The notes beneath the pieces were generated by a model that was given only the letters and a program-made list of their open reading frames with translations, was not told where the DNA came from and did not search any database. A stretch of DNA of 64,000 nt from Sternotherus odoratus (lineage: Eukaryota; Chordata; Testudines; Kinosternidae): contig JAVMKO010000010.1 in assembly GCA_032164245.1 (NCBI GenBank), forward strand, positions 47,390,848-47,454,847, read 5' to 3'. The position numbers and the translations under genes are program-made. Shown one piece after another: positions 1 to 12,047 of the stretch (its first letter is position 1; each line of letters begins with the position of its first letter).

Positions 1-105
1 CGGGGAAAGCTCCCAACCTCGCTCCACGGCAGGAGCTTGAAGGCCAGATTAAAAGGTCCAACAGGCCACATGTGGCCTGCAGGCCGTAGGTTGCCCACCC
101 CTGAC
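1..105. mobile_element. hAT-type MITE, cut by the window edge
   Basis: The sequence ends with GGTTGCCCACCCCTG near 105. In many vertebrate hAT MITEs this is the terminal inverted repeat that begins CAGGGGTGGGCAACC at the other end. Just before it is the typical GGCCTGCAGGCCG stretch. The other end lies outside the window, so the target duplication cannot be checked. Confidence 0.55.
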
Positions 106-184
106 CTAGCCGTGAGGCTCGGTTCATTAATGTTTAGTGTTTTATTTTTAAATTTGAGATCCTTGGATGGTAGAAAGTGCTATG

Positions 185-325
185 AAAGTGCAAAGTAATA
201 TAGGACGGGCTATTATTGGGGGCACGGATCCATTTTTTACTGTATTTGTACAGCACCTAGCACAATGAGCCCTGGTGTATGATGGGCTGCTAGTCACTAT
301 TGCAGAGCGAATAATATTATGAAAC
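185..325 (-). repeat. Old dispersed repeat (CR1/SINE-like, 'tgtacagcacctagcacaatg' family)
   Basis: On the plus strand it reads TGTACAGCACCTAGCACAAT followed by a degenerate gcaccattg..taataat tail. The same core appears on the opposite strand near 23865-23945 and 37190-37255 (ggcactgtacaaacacagc). Recurrence within the window shows it is interspersed. The family name is not certain. Confidence 0.45.
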
Positions 326-496
326 CTACACACAAGCAGCTTGCCTCCCCCATCCTAAACACATTTAAGTATGTAGCTTCATTCATGTGACTAGTCCCAG
401 GGAAGATTTGAGTGGGGAGTTTTCTCCTAAGTTCTGGACCTGGCCCCTGGTCTTCCATTCCTTTCCAGTGAAATTAGCAAAGTCAGTATCCTACAG

Positions 497-819
497 CAGG
501 GGTTCTCAACCTTTTTCCTTTCTGTTCCCTCCCTCCCCTGCACTATAAAAACTCTACAACCCACCTGTGGCACAACAAGTGGTTTTCTGCATGTAAAAGC
601 CAGAGCCTGCATTAGGGAGTAGCGAGCAGGGCAATTGCCACAGTGGCCCCTGTGAAGCTAAACTGCTCAGGCTTTGGCTTCAGCCCTGGGTGGTGGGGTT
701 CAAAGCCTCGGGTTTCAGCCCCATTGGGTGGGGCTTCAGCTTTCTGACCTGGGCCCCAGCGAGTGTCATGATGTCCCTGCTTGCAGGGCCCCAGCGGGCC
801 CCCTGGTTGAGAACTGCTG
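497..819. mobile_element. hAT MITE with 8-bp target duplication
   Basis: The termini are inverted: CAGGGGTTCTCAACC at the left and GGTTGAGAACTGCTG at the right. Flanking 8-mers are tcctacag (489-496) and tcctatag (820-827), 7 of 8 identical, as expected for hAT. The interior is GC-rich and non-coding, so this is a non-autonomous copy. Reading frames across it are chance. Confidence 0.8.
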
Positions 820-827
820 TCCTATAG

Positions 828-2050
828 CACACCACGCTGGTATTTTCTGGTGGCTTGTCTGACAACTGTCTCAGGCAAGCTGCCAAAGAATACCAGTGAG
901 AATCTGGGAATCTGTTCCCCTTATTCTGAAACAGCAGAAATGTAATTTTTTTCTTTTTACCCAATGGAAAGATTGTAGCAATTTTATTCTGCATGTACCA
1001 CTAATAATTTTATTGGACTTCTATTTAGGAACATAAGGATTTGGGAATAAATTCCTATCAGCCAAGTGATTTCAATTTGCACAACAGCTCCTCCTATCCA
1101 GGTTATAACAGAGGCCCTTTGGGGCCCTTGCTTTTTTTTTTTAAATCTCCTCAATTTGAAGGTTTTTTTTTTAAAAAAGCAGCTTAATATTCAAAACTCC
1201 ATTGGCGTTGGTGAATGTTCCCACCAGAAATTTGCTTGTTTTAGTTTTTCATATGAAGGGGAAAGAGGATATCATCTGATAGTCCCATTGCTCTAGAGAT
1301 CTTGAGATTTTTTTGGTAATTTGTTTTCTACTCTGACATTGAACCAAGTGCATTTCTCAGCTTTACAATATTTTTTAGTAGAGAGATGGGTCTTTGTAGG
1401 TTTCTCTTTTCTCTGTATACAAGTAATATTGCTCTAGAATGTAATTTTTAGGAATGGGGCCCAGAATTTACAATGCTGAGTTAACTTTTCAATAAAAAAG
1501 ACATTTCCCCCCTTTACTCTATGTTTAGAAAGATGTTGTTACATTGGAGCCATTGGCGACTGGCATTTTATTAGCTTTCTGTTATTTCATAGCATTTTTA
1601 ATTCCATCTACAGAACTGAGTTGTTCTAAGCTTACCTCAGGGTCCCTGTAATGCAAACAAATGAGTCTTTTAAGTAATCATCAATTTGCTCTTGACTAGC
1701 CAGTGGAGGGGAATAAAGTTTAGAAGACAATCAAAGCAAAGCTTCTGTGACAAGAAAGCTGGAAAGCCACAGCTCTGAGTACACCCAGGAAGTTTTATTT
1801 CCCCCCTTTTTGCCCTTTTATTTTTAATATCAGTTTTTCCATCTCCAAGCCTCAAAAATCACAAGGCATGTCTCAAAAATCATGAGTCTTTTTTTTAAAT
1901 AGCAAACTTTGGGGAGTGGATAGTTATATATGCCTTCTGTTTTCTGAGCCTTTGGCTGTATTTGGATCAAGTTTTCAAACTTTTCTCGGCAGACATGAAG
2001 AAACGTACTCTTCTTTAAAGTGATGAGATCATATGTTTTCTATGATGAGG
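828..2050. other. No recognisable feature
   Basis: AT-rich sequence with several T and A homopolymer runs (1131, 1164, 1887). The first 42 bases are copied in inverted orientation at 3140-3182 (see findings). I see no gene, RNA or nameable repeat in the rest. Confidence 0.5.
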
Positions 2051-2565
2051 TGTAGCCTCTGAAAGGCTAACAGTTCTGCTAGCTTCCTCCTCGGCTGTTG
2101 CTAATTGCTGGGATAAGGAGGCTGCAGATAGGCACTAGTGGCAGCTGTTAGAGAGATTGAGAGCTACCAAGAGGAGGCTGCCCAGCAGCAGACTGGGGGG
2201 AAGCTGTGCAAGGAGTTAGACTTCCACTGAGGGAAGATTGGAGGATAGAGATCAGGGAAAGGTGCTTGTGGAGAGAGAGGTAGGAAGCAGTCTAGAGAAG
2301 CAGCAAGGGATTGTAAGGAGTGGGTTCTAGCTGCTTAAATGCAGGGTCCCTGGGCTGGAACCCAGAGCAGGGGGCAGGTCTGGGTTCCCCACCATCCCCC
2401 AGACCAGGGGATAGGAAAGCCTCCTCAAGGAAGAGTGGGCAAGGAATATAGAGTCTTGGCTGGGCTTAGTGACCTAATGCAGGCCAACTGGCTAGGGGGA
2501 TGGAGTTGGGAAAAGAGGCTGACCACTGCTAGGCCAAGCAACTGTCTGGTGTGTTAACTGAGATT
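2050..2565 (+). repeat. LTR-like interspersed repeat
   Basis: G-rich sequence that shares a recognisable block, gggtccctgggctggaaccc at 2343, with 54668 (gggtctctgggctggagtcc). In both places a gagtagagg/gagcaggggg run and a run of C follow. The composition resembles R/U5 parts of reptile LTRs. No terminal TG..CA pair or target duplication was found, so the class is inferred. Confidence 0.35.
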
Positions 2566-2639
2566 CGCTGCTGTTATGCCTGGCCATGAGGAGATGCGCT
2601 GGTCAATAAGTGTTTGTGGCAGTTACATAAGCTGTCTGA

Positions 2640-2895
2640 GGCTATGGCTTCGCTGTTCCCAGCTCACATAGACACAATGGTGCTCACTCCATGAAAATAG
2701 CAGTGTAGCTGTGGTAGCAGGAGTAGCAGTGACATAGGCTAGCTGTGCTAAGTGTGTACCCACAGGGTTCAGGCAGATTTTACTTGGCATGGGAGCCCAA
2801 CACTATCAATTTGAATGTGCTAGGTTGGTGTGAGTTAGTGCAGGCATGTCTGCCCAAGCTGGGAATCACGTTCCTTGCTCATAGGGCCCTACTGA
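2640..2895. mobile_element. Palindromic MITE (PIF/Harbinger-like), degraded
   Basis: It contains gaaaatagcagtgtagctg and, further on, gcatgtctgcccaagctggg. These correspond to the arms of the palindromic element family seen also at 48912 and 61117 (ctagctccagtgtagacat type ends). It is decayed and without clear termini. The Harbinger assignment comes from my memory of related reptile copies. Confidence 0.45.
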
Positions 2896-3125
2896 ATTCA
2901 TGGTCCCCCTTTAGTCAATTTCATAAGATTTGTAAAATGGTAAATTTCATGATTCCAGCTATTTAAATCTGATGTTGTAACTATAGGGGCCTGACCCAAA
3001 AGAGGATTGTGGGGGCATGGCAAGTTTATTGTAGGAGGGTTGCAGTATTGCCATTCTTACTTCTGCGCTGCTGCTGATGGCAGTGCTGCCTTCAGAGCTG
3101 GGCTGCCATAGAGTGGTGGCTGCTG

Positions 3126-3197
3126 GCTTATCAAACCCAACAGTTGTCAGACAAGCCACCAGAAAATACCAGCGTGGTGTGCTTATCAAACCCAACA
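3126..3197. repeat. 38-bp insertion between 17-bp direct repeats
   Basis: The 17-mer gcttatcaaacccaaca occurs at 3126-3142 and again at 3181-3197. The 38 bp between them, with 5 bp of flank, match the reverse complement of 827-869 over 43 of 43 bases. It looks like a small insertion with target duplication whose source is about 2.3 kb away. Confidence 0.8.
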
Positions 3198-3199
3198 TT

Positions 3200-5870
3200 G
3201 CTTGTTTTATGACATGTAATGGGATGGCAGTCCAAGGAGGCATGTCTGCAGGACCGTTGAATGTTTTTGTTCAAATATACATTGTACAGCTATAAACATT
3301 TCAATAGTGATGTTTAGACAAATAGAAAACACCCAACTTACTCTAGGTACTCTAATAAACCTGGTGGAGATAAAGAGGATAGATGGTCCAGTGGCCTTCT
3401 GGGGTTGGTATATTCATGTCATGAGAGGGTTAATACTGAAGCCAATCACTTATGGTCAATTGACTATCTGGTCAGTTGTCCTTAGCAGCATTTTGACCAT
3501 TTCAGTTCTAGGTGAAAATGACTGATGTAACTTTGCAACAGAGTACACTATGTGTTGATGGCAAATGTAAAATTGGTGCATGGAATGTTTGAATATTATT
3601 CAAAACAGCTAAGTGAAGGCCTGAAATTGTGGCCATTATGTTGCTTTAGTTTGTGCTTAATTTTCAGATATTTTTTGGGACGAAAAAGGAGAGCGAAGGC
3701 AAAAAGGGCTTTATAGTCGAAGGATGCAGACCAAATACAGGATTCACAGGAGGAGTAAGACCATACCAACTGAAGGTGTTTAGGATGTTGTTTTTCAAAG
3801 ATTGGTAACTCTCTAGTGCTTTCAAGAGTAAAAGTGACTAGTTAAGGAATTCCTTTGCTAAGCCTGTATTCCTTATTTGCATGCCATGTTGTCCCTGAAA
3901 GGACAGTAGCTGAGATTTCCCACAGCACAGTGAAGCACTGAGGGAGTATAAATAAGCAAATGGGGGGGAGGGGAGGCTTGAGAGGACTAAGGCACTAATT
4001 CTGGAGTTTAAGGCAGCTGCAGAGCCCCACATCCCAAGGAAGGGTGGCAGACATGAGATCAGCACCTTGGAGTGTGCCTTAGAAGCCCAGAGCTAGGAAC
4101 AGTGACCTCACTCTGCCCAGAACCAATTGGCTTAGGAGCATATGGGATCCGGCATTTGAGATCACTCCCAATGGACTATCCAGAGTGGGGGACAAGCCTT
4201 GTAAGAGGATGTCAATACACACACACACACACTCACACGCTCTCTCACTTTCATTGTACAGCTTTTTGTTGCACATGCTGATGCTCTCTTGTTCATAAAA
4301 TGATACCATGTTACTATCTATCCATGCTGTTTTAACACCAAGGGTTTTTTTAGGACCTGTATTGTAGCCAAAAGGTTTAAAAAAAAACCCACAACATGTA
4401 AAATGATCATTTTATCTAGCTTTCTACCAGTTTCTGATAGCAGACACACAGCAAATAGAACCAGAAAGAACAAGATGTAGACTTGGTTTTTCAAATACTA
4501 TATGTCTTCTCTCATTCTCAACATCAAAATGGTTCACAACGTTGTTGATGATAAAGCTGGGTTCTTCATTGCTTTGTGATGATCCTTCTTTAGCCTGTAG
4601 GAAGGGTGAGAAAATAGTTGTTAAATGGACTGGAAGATCTTTTTCATTAAGTTACAATAAATACGGCAAAAAACAAACAAACATTTGGGACAAAATTCTC
4701 CTCTCTAACTTGTGCCATGAGTCTGTATTGTATATGATATACACCTACGTACAGATCTCCCACTGCTGTCATTTGGAACTAATATGTAATAGAGGTATAC
4801 ACAGCGGTGTTAAGTGTTCATAGGCCGTAAAATGCATACCTCCAGACTGAGATTTTCAAAGCAAACTAAGGAGATTTAGATACCCAACAATTTCCCTTAA
4901 TTTCGTGGGAACCATTTGGGCTTTGTGCATCTCAGCCTGTCTATAATGGCCTATTAGATTAAAGAGAGAACAGAAATCAAGTCACCATGAGAGAGCATTG
5001 TATGTGTCTCATCCATTACAGTCTGCAGGAACTCTGAGGACAATATGTCAGCTGAAGTCTGCACACAGGATGTTCTTGTAAATGTAAAGGTTTGGAATGC
5101 AAGAAATGAGACCCAGATTTACAATTAGTGCGATTTGCTTGTGTGATGTGTAAGTGGCCTTCTACTAATCTGGGGACTTTTCCACTTGTATCGAAAAAGG
5201 GTCATATCTTTTCTATTCTCAGCAAATATGAATAGCAGATTTTGTGATGTCACCTATAACTAGAACCAGTTTATGTGAGTGTTCTTCCTGTTATCTTGGA
5301 TAGCTTCCATCAATGTCAAAGACTATTGCCCCTTCACTTCTAAATAGTTAAAGCACTGCTCTCACCATGACTACAGCTATCACAGGTGACTAAATTATGC
5401 TCATTTTGGAGGTTTAGAATCTCACAGTAGATAAGATGTTTCTGAGGAGTCTGGTGGCTTCACATTTCACACTTGACAAAACCAGAGGAAAACGTATGCT
5501 CAGACTAAAAAAGAAGCCTTGGCAACTGAATTTTGAGTGAGCACATTTCACCAGTGTTCCTACAGATCATTGCTGCTTATAACAGATTGCTTAAGTCATT
5601 TCTAGAGTCTTGTACCCAGAGACAGATGATATAGCTAACAAAACATCTGGTATGTTACTGTTAATTAGAAATGGAAAATGCTTTGTGTGGGTGGAGGGAC
5701 CTACTTATTTCAAGTTATAGATGATGTATATTTTGTATATGTCATCTTGCATTATATTTAACTGAGAATGAGTTTCCTTCATCCAAACATTTTGAGCTCA
5801 ATACCGTAAGCATAGAAAAACCAAATTGAGATGTTTCCTATATGTGCACAGTTCAACTTTCAAATGCAGG
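3200..5870. other. No recognisable gene; one short AC microsatellite
   Basis: An (AC)n run of about ten units lies at 4216-4240. No coding sequence, RNA gene or nameable repeat was found in the rest. Short open frames show no motif and no codon structure. Confidence 0.5.
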
Positions 5871-5875
5871 AAAGT

Positions 5876-6085
5876 AGGAATAGGTCTATTGGCTCAAGCA
5901 GACCCCATCTAGCTCAGTGTTTTTTTTTTTTCTGAGAACGGCCAGTACAAGATGCTCCAGAGAAGGATGTAAGGCACCATACAAGGAACAAGTACGGAAT
6001 AACCTGTGCTTAGGGAAATTTCTCCCTAACCCTAGATGGATATTCCCTGAACATGTCCTATTAGACATTTATGTGAATAAATATT
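5876..6085 (-). mobile_element. CR1 LINE 3' end, degraded
   Basis: The plus strand reads as a reversed CR1 3' end: ggctcaagcagaccccatct agctcagtg, then ggccagtacaagatgctcc. Better preserved versions of the same string lie at 7420-7560 (minus) and 50940-51060 (plus). Old and truncated. Confidence 0.6.
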
Positions 6086-7410
6086 ATTTTGAATTCTGCA
6101 AAGTATGTAACTTTAATGGTATCTGACAGCAGTGAATTCCACAGCTTATTTTATGCATAGGTAAAATGGTATTTCTAGTAATCTATTTTAAATCTGCGGC
6201 TGTTTTAAATTTCATAAGCCATTTCCTTGTTTTAATATTATAGACTGGGAAATCCTGTTGACCTTTTCCTGTCTTTTTTTCTATACTGCTCCTTATTTTA
6301 GATTTCTCCATGTTGTTGCTTTTTGTAGGCATCAGTGTTACTGCAATACACATTGCTATGTCAGGTTCAGCTCTTACAACAGATTTATTGTGAGTTGAAT
6401 TGTTACCTGAACTAGATGCAGAATCTGTTTTTATTTTTTTAACATGTCAATGAACTGGTTAAGAGTAAACTGCAGTTTATATTTCACAAAAAGCTGGGTG
6501 TTCAGAGCACAGAAGGCAGCAGTATCTCCTGCATATGTGCATTAACAGGAGTGTGTATTATGAGTTGTATTCTCATCCTTAATATTCATCCACAATATGA
6601 CTTGCAAGCACTTTTTTGGTGTTCTTTTGAGCTGAGATCTTTCTAAATAATGGAGATGTTAAACCTTCCCTGCTCCTACCCATCCCCCAATGGGAGAAGG
6701 GTGGAGGGAAGGATTTTTATAATGTAACTTTATTTAACATTCTTTCCAGCTCTAATTTTTCACAGAACTTTTTGGGTAGACCGATGGCACCTTGTGGTGC
6801 TGTTGCTGATTGTTTAAGAGTAAAAGATCTGACAAGTTGCCCTTGTAGCCTTGTAGACCCTGAGGACAAGCGACATGACCCTCTGGGAGTCAATGAGAAT
6901 CTTTCTGTTGACGTCAGTGAGCACTGGATCAGGAACATAACGCTGACATGTAGTGCTGTCTAGTTTAGCATTCCGTATGAGTGGAAGTGATTAACATGGT
7001 TGAAGAGGATGCTGTAAATGTGGCGAGGGATGTGATTGCTGGTAGAACAGGAAAGGAACCAGACTTCACTGTTCTCTTTCCTGTTTAAACCCACTTAATA
7101 TGTGTGTTTCCTGCAAAAATTTTCCATGAAATTTAAGTTATTGTGCTAAGTGCTATCTCAGTCTGATGAAGGGGTGGGGTGTGATCCACACCTGCTGAAC
7201 TAACTGACACACAACACCATTAGCATGGCTTTTGAAATGGGCTCCTCGCACTGAGGCGCTTGCTTGAACAATCTGCTTTCGTGGTGGGAGTATGCTGTCC
7301 AGAAAAACACAATTAAGTATATCAGTTGTCCAGATTTCATCTCCTGGCCTCTCTATTTTTGACTCCAGTGGGTCTGGATTTGTGCTGCGGCACAAGAATA
7401 ATACTTATAA
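6086..7410. other. No recognisable feature
   Basis: Single-copy-looking AT-rich sequence. I found no gene or nameable repeat. Confidence 0.45.
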
Positions 7411-7411
7411 A

Positions 7412-8545
7412 ACCAAGACAATAAGAACTGCTGTACTGGATCAGACAACCTGGTCCATCTAGCCAGGCATCCTGTATTCCAACAGTAGCCAGTGCCAAAT
7501 ACTTCAGAGGGAGTGACTAGAACAGGCAATCCATTGAGTGAGCCATCCCCTGTCATCAACCCTTGGCTTCTGGCAAACAGAGGCTAAAGACATCCAGAGC
7601 ATGGGGCTGCATCCCTTGGCTAATAGCCATTGATTGACCTATCCTCCGTGAAAGTATTTAGTTCATTTTTAAAACCCCCTTTATAGTGTTGACCTTCATA
7701 ACATCCCCTGGCAACAAGTTCCATAGGTTGCTGTGCATTGTGTGAAGAAGTACTTTTTGTTTGAACCTGCAGCCTATTAATTTCATTGGGTGACCTGTGA
7801 CTCTTGTGTTATGAGAAGGAGTAAATAACACTTCCCCATTCACTTTCTCTACACCAGTCATGGTTTTATAGACCTCTATCATATCCCCCCTTGGTCATCT
7901 CTTTTTCTAGCTAAAAAGTCCCAGTCTTTTTAATCTCTCCTACAGAATCTGTTCCATATCCCTAATCATTTTTCTTGCCCTTCTCTGTAGCTTTTCCAAT
8001 TCTAATATATCTTTTGAGATTGCGTGACCAGAAAGCATGCTGTATTCAAGATGTGGGCATACCATGGACTTGTACAGAAGCATTATGATATTTTCTGTCT
8101 TATCTATCCTTTTCTTAATAGTTCCTAACATTGTGTGTGTTTGTTTTTTGATTGCTGCTGCACACTGAGCAGATGTTTTCAGAGAACTATCCACAATGAC
8201 TTCTAGATCTTTTTCTTAAGTGGTAACAGCTAATTTAGAACCCATCATTTTGTGTGTATAGTTGGGATTATGTTTTCAATATGCATCATTCTGCATTTAT
8301 CATCATTGAATTGCATCTGGTATTTTGTTGCCCAGTCATCCAGTTTTGTGAGATCCATTTGTAACTCTTTGCAGTCAGCTGTGGACTTAACTATCTTGAG
8401 TAACTTTGTATGGTCTGTGAACACTGATTCTGACTTGTTCAGCTCCCTGTTCACCCCTTTTTCCAGATCACTTAATATGTGGAACAGCACTGGTATCAAT
8501 ATTTTATGACAATTGCATGTTTCCATCAATATGTTGTCATCACCT
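7412..8545 (-). pseudogene. CR1 LINE, 5'-truncated, with broken reverse transcriptase frame
   Basis: A minus-strand frame at 8245-8529 reads ...DWATKYQMQFNDDKC, the end of the CR1 reverse transcriptase domain (usual form DWAxKWQMxFNxDKC). The frame at 7940-8194 continues with SSLKTSAQCAAAIKK, then a LEYSM segment corresponding to PHLEYC, and KLQRRARKMI, the conserved C-terminal part of the CR1 ORF2 protein. The two are joined through an in-frame stop and shifts, so the gene is dead. The CR1 3' untranslated region follows to about 7412, including the typical ctagatggaccaggttgtct string. The upstream domains (endonuclease, most of the polymerase with its catalytic aspartates) are missing, as is usual for CR1. 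It lies downstream of ENPP7 on the same strand and has no link to it. Confidence 0.88.
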
Positions 8546-8677
8546 TGTGATGCAGTATTGTGTACTGATCCAGCATCAATATGAAGACACAGGGTCTGGA
8601 AAGACTCTCATTGACATTAATGGATCAGACTCACAATGACACTGGTGCCATACAGAGGCTAAAATAAATTCAAGACC

Positions 8678-8970
8678 CTAAGGATACATCTACATTGCCA
8701 AGGCAAAACCCATGGTAATCAGTCTCAGAGCCTGGCTTAATTGACTTGGGCTCAGGCTGCAGGGCTAAAAATAGCCATGTAGATGTTCCCACTCAGGCTT
8801 GAGCCTGGGCTCTGAGATCCTCCCCTCTGTGCTGGGCTTCATGACCTGAGCCCCAAGCTGAGGTCAACCGTCTCTGCTGCTCTTTTTAGCCCGATGAGCC
8901 CAAGTCAGTTGACCTGAGCTCTGAGACTCAGTGCTGTGGGTTTTTCTTTGCAGTGTAGACCTACCCTCAA
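8678..8970. mobile_element. Palindromic MITE (PIF/Harbinger-like), about 290 bp
   Basis: The ends are inverted repeats: aaggatacatctacattgcc at the left and gcagtgtagacctaccct at the right. Long internal arms contain gactcagtgct/agcctgg and two copies of the block gagcccaagtcagttgacct/aattgacttgggctcaggct, inverted. This is the usual folded structure of a non-autonomous element. No open frame. The superfamily is inferred. Confidence 0.65.
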
Positions 8971-8974
8971 GGGC

Positions 8975-10222
8975 CTGGTTTCCAGAGGTTATGAGCTCTT
9001 CTGTTTCCCACTGACTTCACTTGGCGGTGTAAGAATTCAGCACTTTGAAAATCCAGCCAGAATTATTTTACAATCCAAAGCCAGATGTGGAAAACACCTG
9101 TGAAATCTGAGGTTGTTGCACCATTTGGAAGTGTGGGCAATTCTACCTCTATGGGTCTGAGTGGCCCCTGGACCCAGGTATTCTGACTTTCTAGCAGGCT
9201 CCAACATAAAGTGAAATGTGTAATTTTTTTTTGCTATTTCCTTGCCCTGAATTGGACCCCTCTGTACTATAGTTAATACTGCTGCAGTCCCTTTTTAAAT
9301 AACTAAAGAAATATAAAACAAAATTAAAATTCATTGACATCTATATTGTCACAAGAAAAATGGTCCTCATAATTGCTGGCTGAGAGAATCCTAAATAATG
9401 AAGCATTCCATAGATGCATGCTGTTTACTAGAATGTTTCCATTGAATGTAATAATGCTCATATATATATTTCATCCAGAATAATCAATGTGTGTGTGAAA
9501 TATGACTAAATTATGACTGGAAAATGATTGAACCAATGTTTTATTGAGATTTCAAAGAGTGGAAATGCAATTTTGGGTGTCTTGTATATTTTAAAGGCGT
9601 GAATAAAACATGATTTGCAATGAACAACTTGGTGCCTCCTAAAATAAATCTCATATTTGCTGATTCTCTTTTTTCAAGTGCAACAACATTGCATTCCATT
9701 CCTTAGCACAGATAAATATTAATTAATCAGTAATGAAAGCTTAGGATTTATGGCAGTCTCATATCAAACTGGAACAGGATAGACTATTATTGCTGTCATA
9801 AAGTAGCTTTGAGGAAAAAGGTTATACTATGGACCCTTAAGAGGGAAAGGATACAGAAGTTTCCTTTTTGCATTAGGTAAAAAGGAGGAATTTTAATGGA
9901 GGATTTTTTTTTTTTTTCTGGGCCTCACTTAGTAGTCTCAGACAATGTTCCATGAAAAGCTCATTATGACATTGTATTTTGTTGTCACTCCTCCAGAACA
10001 TGTGCAAAAATATTATCTGAACAGATAACTTTCTAACTGGATGTTCGCCTTTACTTGCAGTTGCATTTGCTGCTATAGAACTCACACCAGTAAAGGGTCA
10101 AGTTTCAGTCTTGCACCTCTGTAACTCTGGCCTCAATGGAGTTACTCCTGATTGCCGGGAATGAGAGAGAAGAGAATCAGGCCCAAAGAGGGCAGACTGC
10201 TTTGTTTCATGTGGAGACAAAT
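8975..10222. other. No recognisable feature
   Basis: AT-rich sequence with a T13 tract at 9905. No gene or nameable repeat seen. Confidence 0.45.
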
Positions 10223-10223
10223 A

Positions 10224-10482
10224 GGGGCTTGTTTACATGGTCACATAATGTGCTTTACAAAGGTGTAATTTCTATAACCTATGGCATGCTAACTGGTCCC
10301 TGAAGACCCCACTGGTGGACATTAAAGGTTCTCTAGTGTGCCTTAACATAGTGCTGTTTCAAATACTTTACAGACCATCAGTAGGGTCTACACAGATCAA
10401 GTCTTGCACAAAATGTTAGTGTGCTCCAGTAATGAACTTTATGAGGGTGGGAGGTGACTTCCCCTAGTGGGCAGACAAGCCC
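10224..10482. mobile_element. MITE with 'aggggcttgtttacat' type ends
   Basis: The left end gggcttgtttacatggtcac and the right end ccctagtgggcagacaagcccta are imperfect inverted repeats (gggcttgtctac type). The interior gtgctttacaaaggtgtaatttc is familiar from other reptile copies. Non-coding. Confidence 0.5.
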
Positions 10483-10949
10483 TAAGACAGTAGAACCTGA
10501 TTCTCTACTGTCTTGCACCTTGTGTAGCCATTTCCTCCTGTGTGAAGTGGGTCTAAAATGCTCCTGTCCTGACGCAGAACAATAGCGTTATGTACCAGCT
10601 TGACACTAGTCTCAATGGCTTCACAAGGTACAAGACGTGAAGCGTCAGGTCTACTGCATGGCATCTGGCTCTGAGAACTCAACGCTACAAGTTAAGGCAG
10701 GAGCTTCAGGCACAAGAGCATCTGACTAATCTGGGGCACGTGTAGCACTGGTATCGATAATGCTGCTCTGCACTGATGTAGCATCTTTCACACACACATC
10801 TTAAAAGTCATCCGAGGCCTAATAAATAAAGGCTCATGACATCCTATTCATTTCTGGTGGGGGTCATGTGTGGGGTGAGGTAGGAACATCGGACTGGCCT
10901 TCCAGAGCACAGGGTAGGCTTCTAGGGCTTTCCCTATTTTTAGAGGGTG

Positions 10950-11605
10950 CTGACCTGAGACTTGGAGACCGGGATTCAGTTTTTGCTTCACCACCCACAG
11001 CTTACCCGTGTGACCTTGGGCAAGTCACCTGGTTGTTTTGTGCTCCAGTTTGCCATTTGCAAAATGGGGATTGTAGCAGGCAGCTGACTCAGTGCCTGCT
11101 GAGCCAGCCCCTGTTCCCTCCTTGCCCTGCAGCAGCTAGCAGCCTCTGCAAGCCCAGCCTGCTAGGGGAGGCTAATTAGCCACCTGGGGGTAATCTTGGG
11201 CTGCAGAGGGCTTGATGGGCTCCACCTGGCAGCCTCCACAGGTATATAAGGCCTGCTAGGGAGGAAGCCTGTGTGGGTTGTGGAGGTGGGAGATAGAGAG
11301 GAAGGAGAAGGAGAAAGAGAGACAGATAGATAGAGAAGGTGCAGGGTGATAAGCTAGCTGAGGCAGCAAGCCTGAAGGAGCTAGCTAACCCTGAGGCCAG
11401 CCAGAGACTGAGGGCTGAGCCTAAACCTGAACTGTGTAAGAAGCTGTATATAGGTGGTGGGGTTTGTGCACTGTGTAGAAAGCAATAAAAGACACTGGTG
11501 AAGCCAAAAAGCAGTCTCCGGCCGATATTTTGAAGAGGGCGGTCAGAGGCCCGCTTACAGGGATAATACTTCCCTAATGTACAGAGGTGTGATAAGGATG
11601 AATAC
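10950..11605 (+). repeat. MIR SINE split by an LTR insertion
   Basis: The left part (10950-11071) carries the MIR core tgaccttgggcaagtcac, then ccatttgcaaaatgggga. The right part (11560-11605) resumes with ggataatacttccc and gtgtgataaggatgaa, the expected continuation of MIR. The 488 bp between are the LTR at 11072-11559. Removing the LTR and one copy of the 5-bp duplication restores a continuous MIR. Confidence 0.85.
11072..11559 (+). mobile_element. Solo LTR (488 bp) with 5-bp TSD gggat
   Basis: It starts TGTAGCAGG and ends GCTTACA, and is flanked by gggat at 11067-11071 and 11560-11564. A TATA box (gtatataaggcctgct) lies near 11241 and an AATAAA at 11484-11489, in the right order for U3-R-U5 in plus orientation. 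It belongs to the same family as 14949-15436 and 57329-57720, which share cacctgggctgcag, the TATA block and cactgtg..aataaaagac. It is an endogenous retroviral remnant with no internal coding region. Long minus-strand frames across it are shadows. Confidence 0.85.
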
Positions 11606-11613
11606 CCTAGAAC

Positions 11614-11903
11614 AGGGGCTCTAAAACGTCTTTGCACTGCGATCCCCTTCTGACAACAATAATTACTACACAACCCCAAAAGGAGGAACCAAAGCTTGAG
11701 CTCACCTAAGTCCCACCACCCTGGGTGAGTGGGCCAAAGTCAATGCCCCACCATCCAGGGCTGAAGTCCTCAGACAGCACATCCCCAGGTGGTGGGGCTC
11801 AGTCGTCGGCTTCAGGTCCAACTTTGGGCCCCAGAAAGACTGTCAGCCCTGGTGACCCTATTAAAATGGGGTTGCAACCCCCAGTTCAAGAACCACTGCA
11901 CCA
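11614..11903. mobile_element. hAT MITE
   Basis: The left end caggggctctaaaacgtctt and the right end cccagttcaagaaccactg are the inverted ends of the hAT family also present at 59249-59539. The interior carries the familiar gatccccttctgacaacaat and tggggttgcaacccccag strings. The flanking 8-mers are too decayed to show a clear duplication. The element ends about 145 bp before the ENPP7 poly(A) signal. Confidence 0.65.
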
Positions 11904-12047
11904 GAGTCTAAAGGTGTTCAGATCTACAATGCCCATTACTGAATACCTTGTATAGTAACTAGTGGTCATCATTTTTTACTCATGGGAATGCTGAGTGAAA
12001 ATTTAAATGGCCTATTCAGGGTCCTAGACTCTGGGTCAACTCCAAGA

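Noticed and set aside
11176..11679. 167-codon minus-strand open frame, the longest apart from ENPP7
   Set aside because: It lies antisense across the LTR at 11072-11559 and its translation is a low-complexity reflection of G/A-rich U3 sequence. Similar frames occur at the sister LTRs for the same reason.
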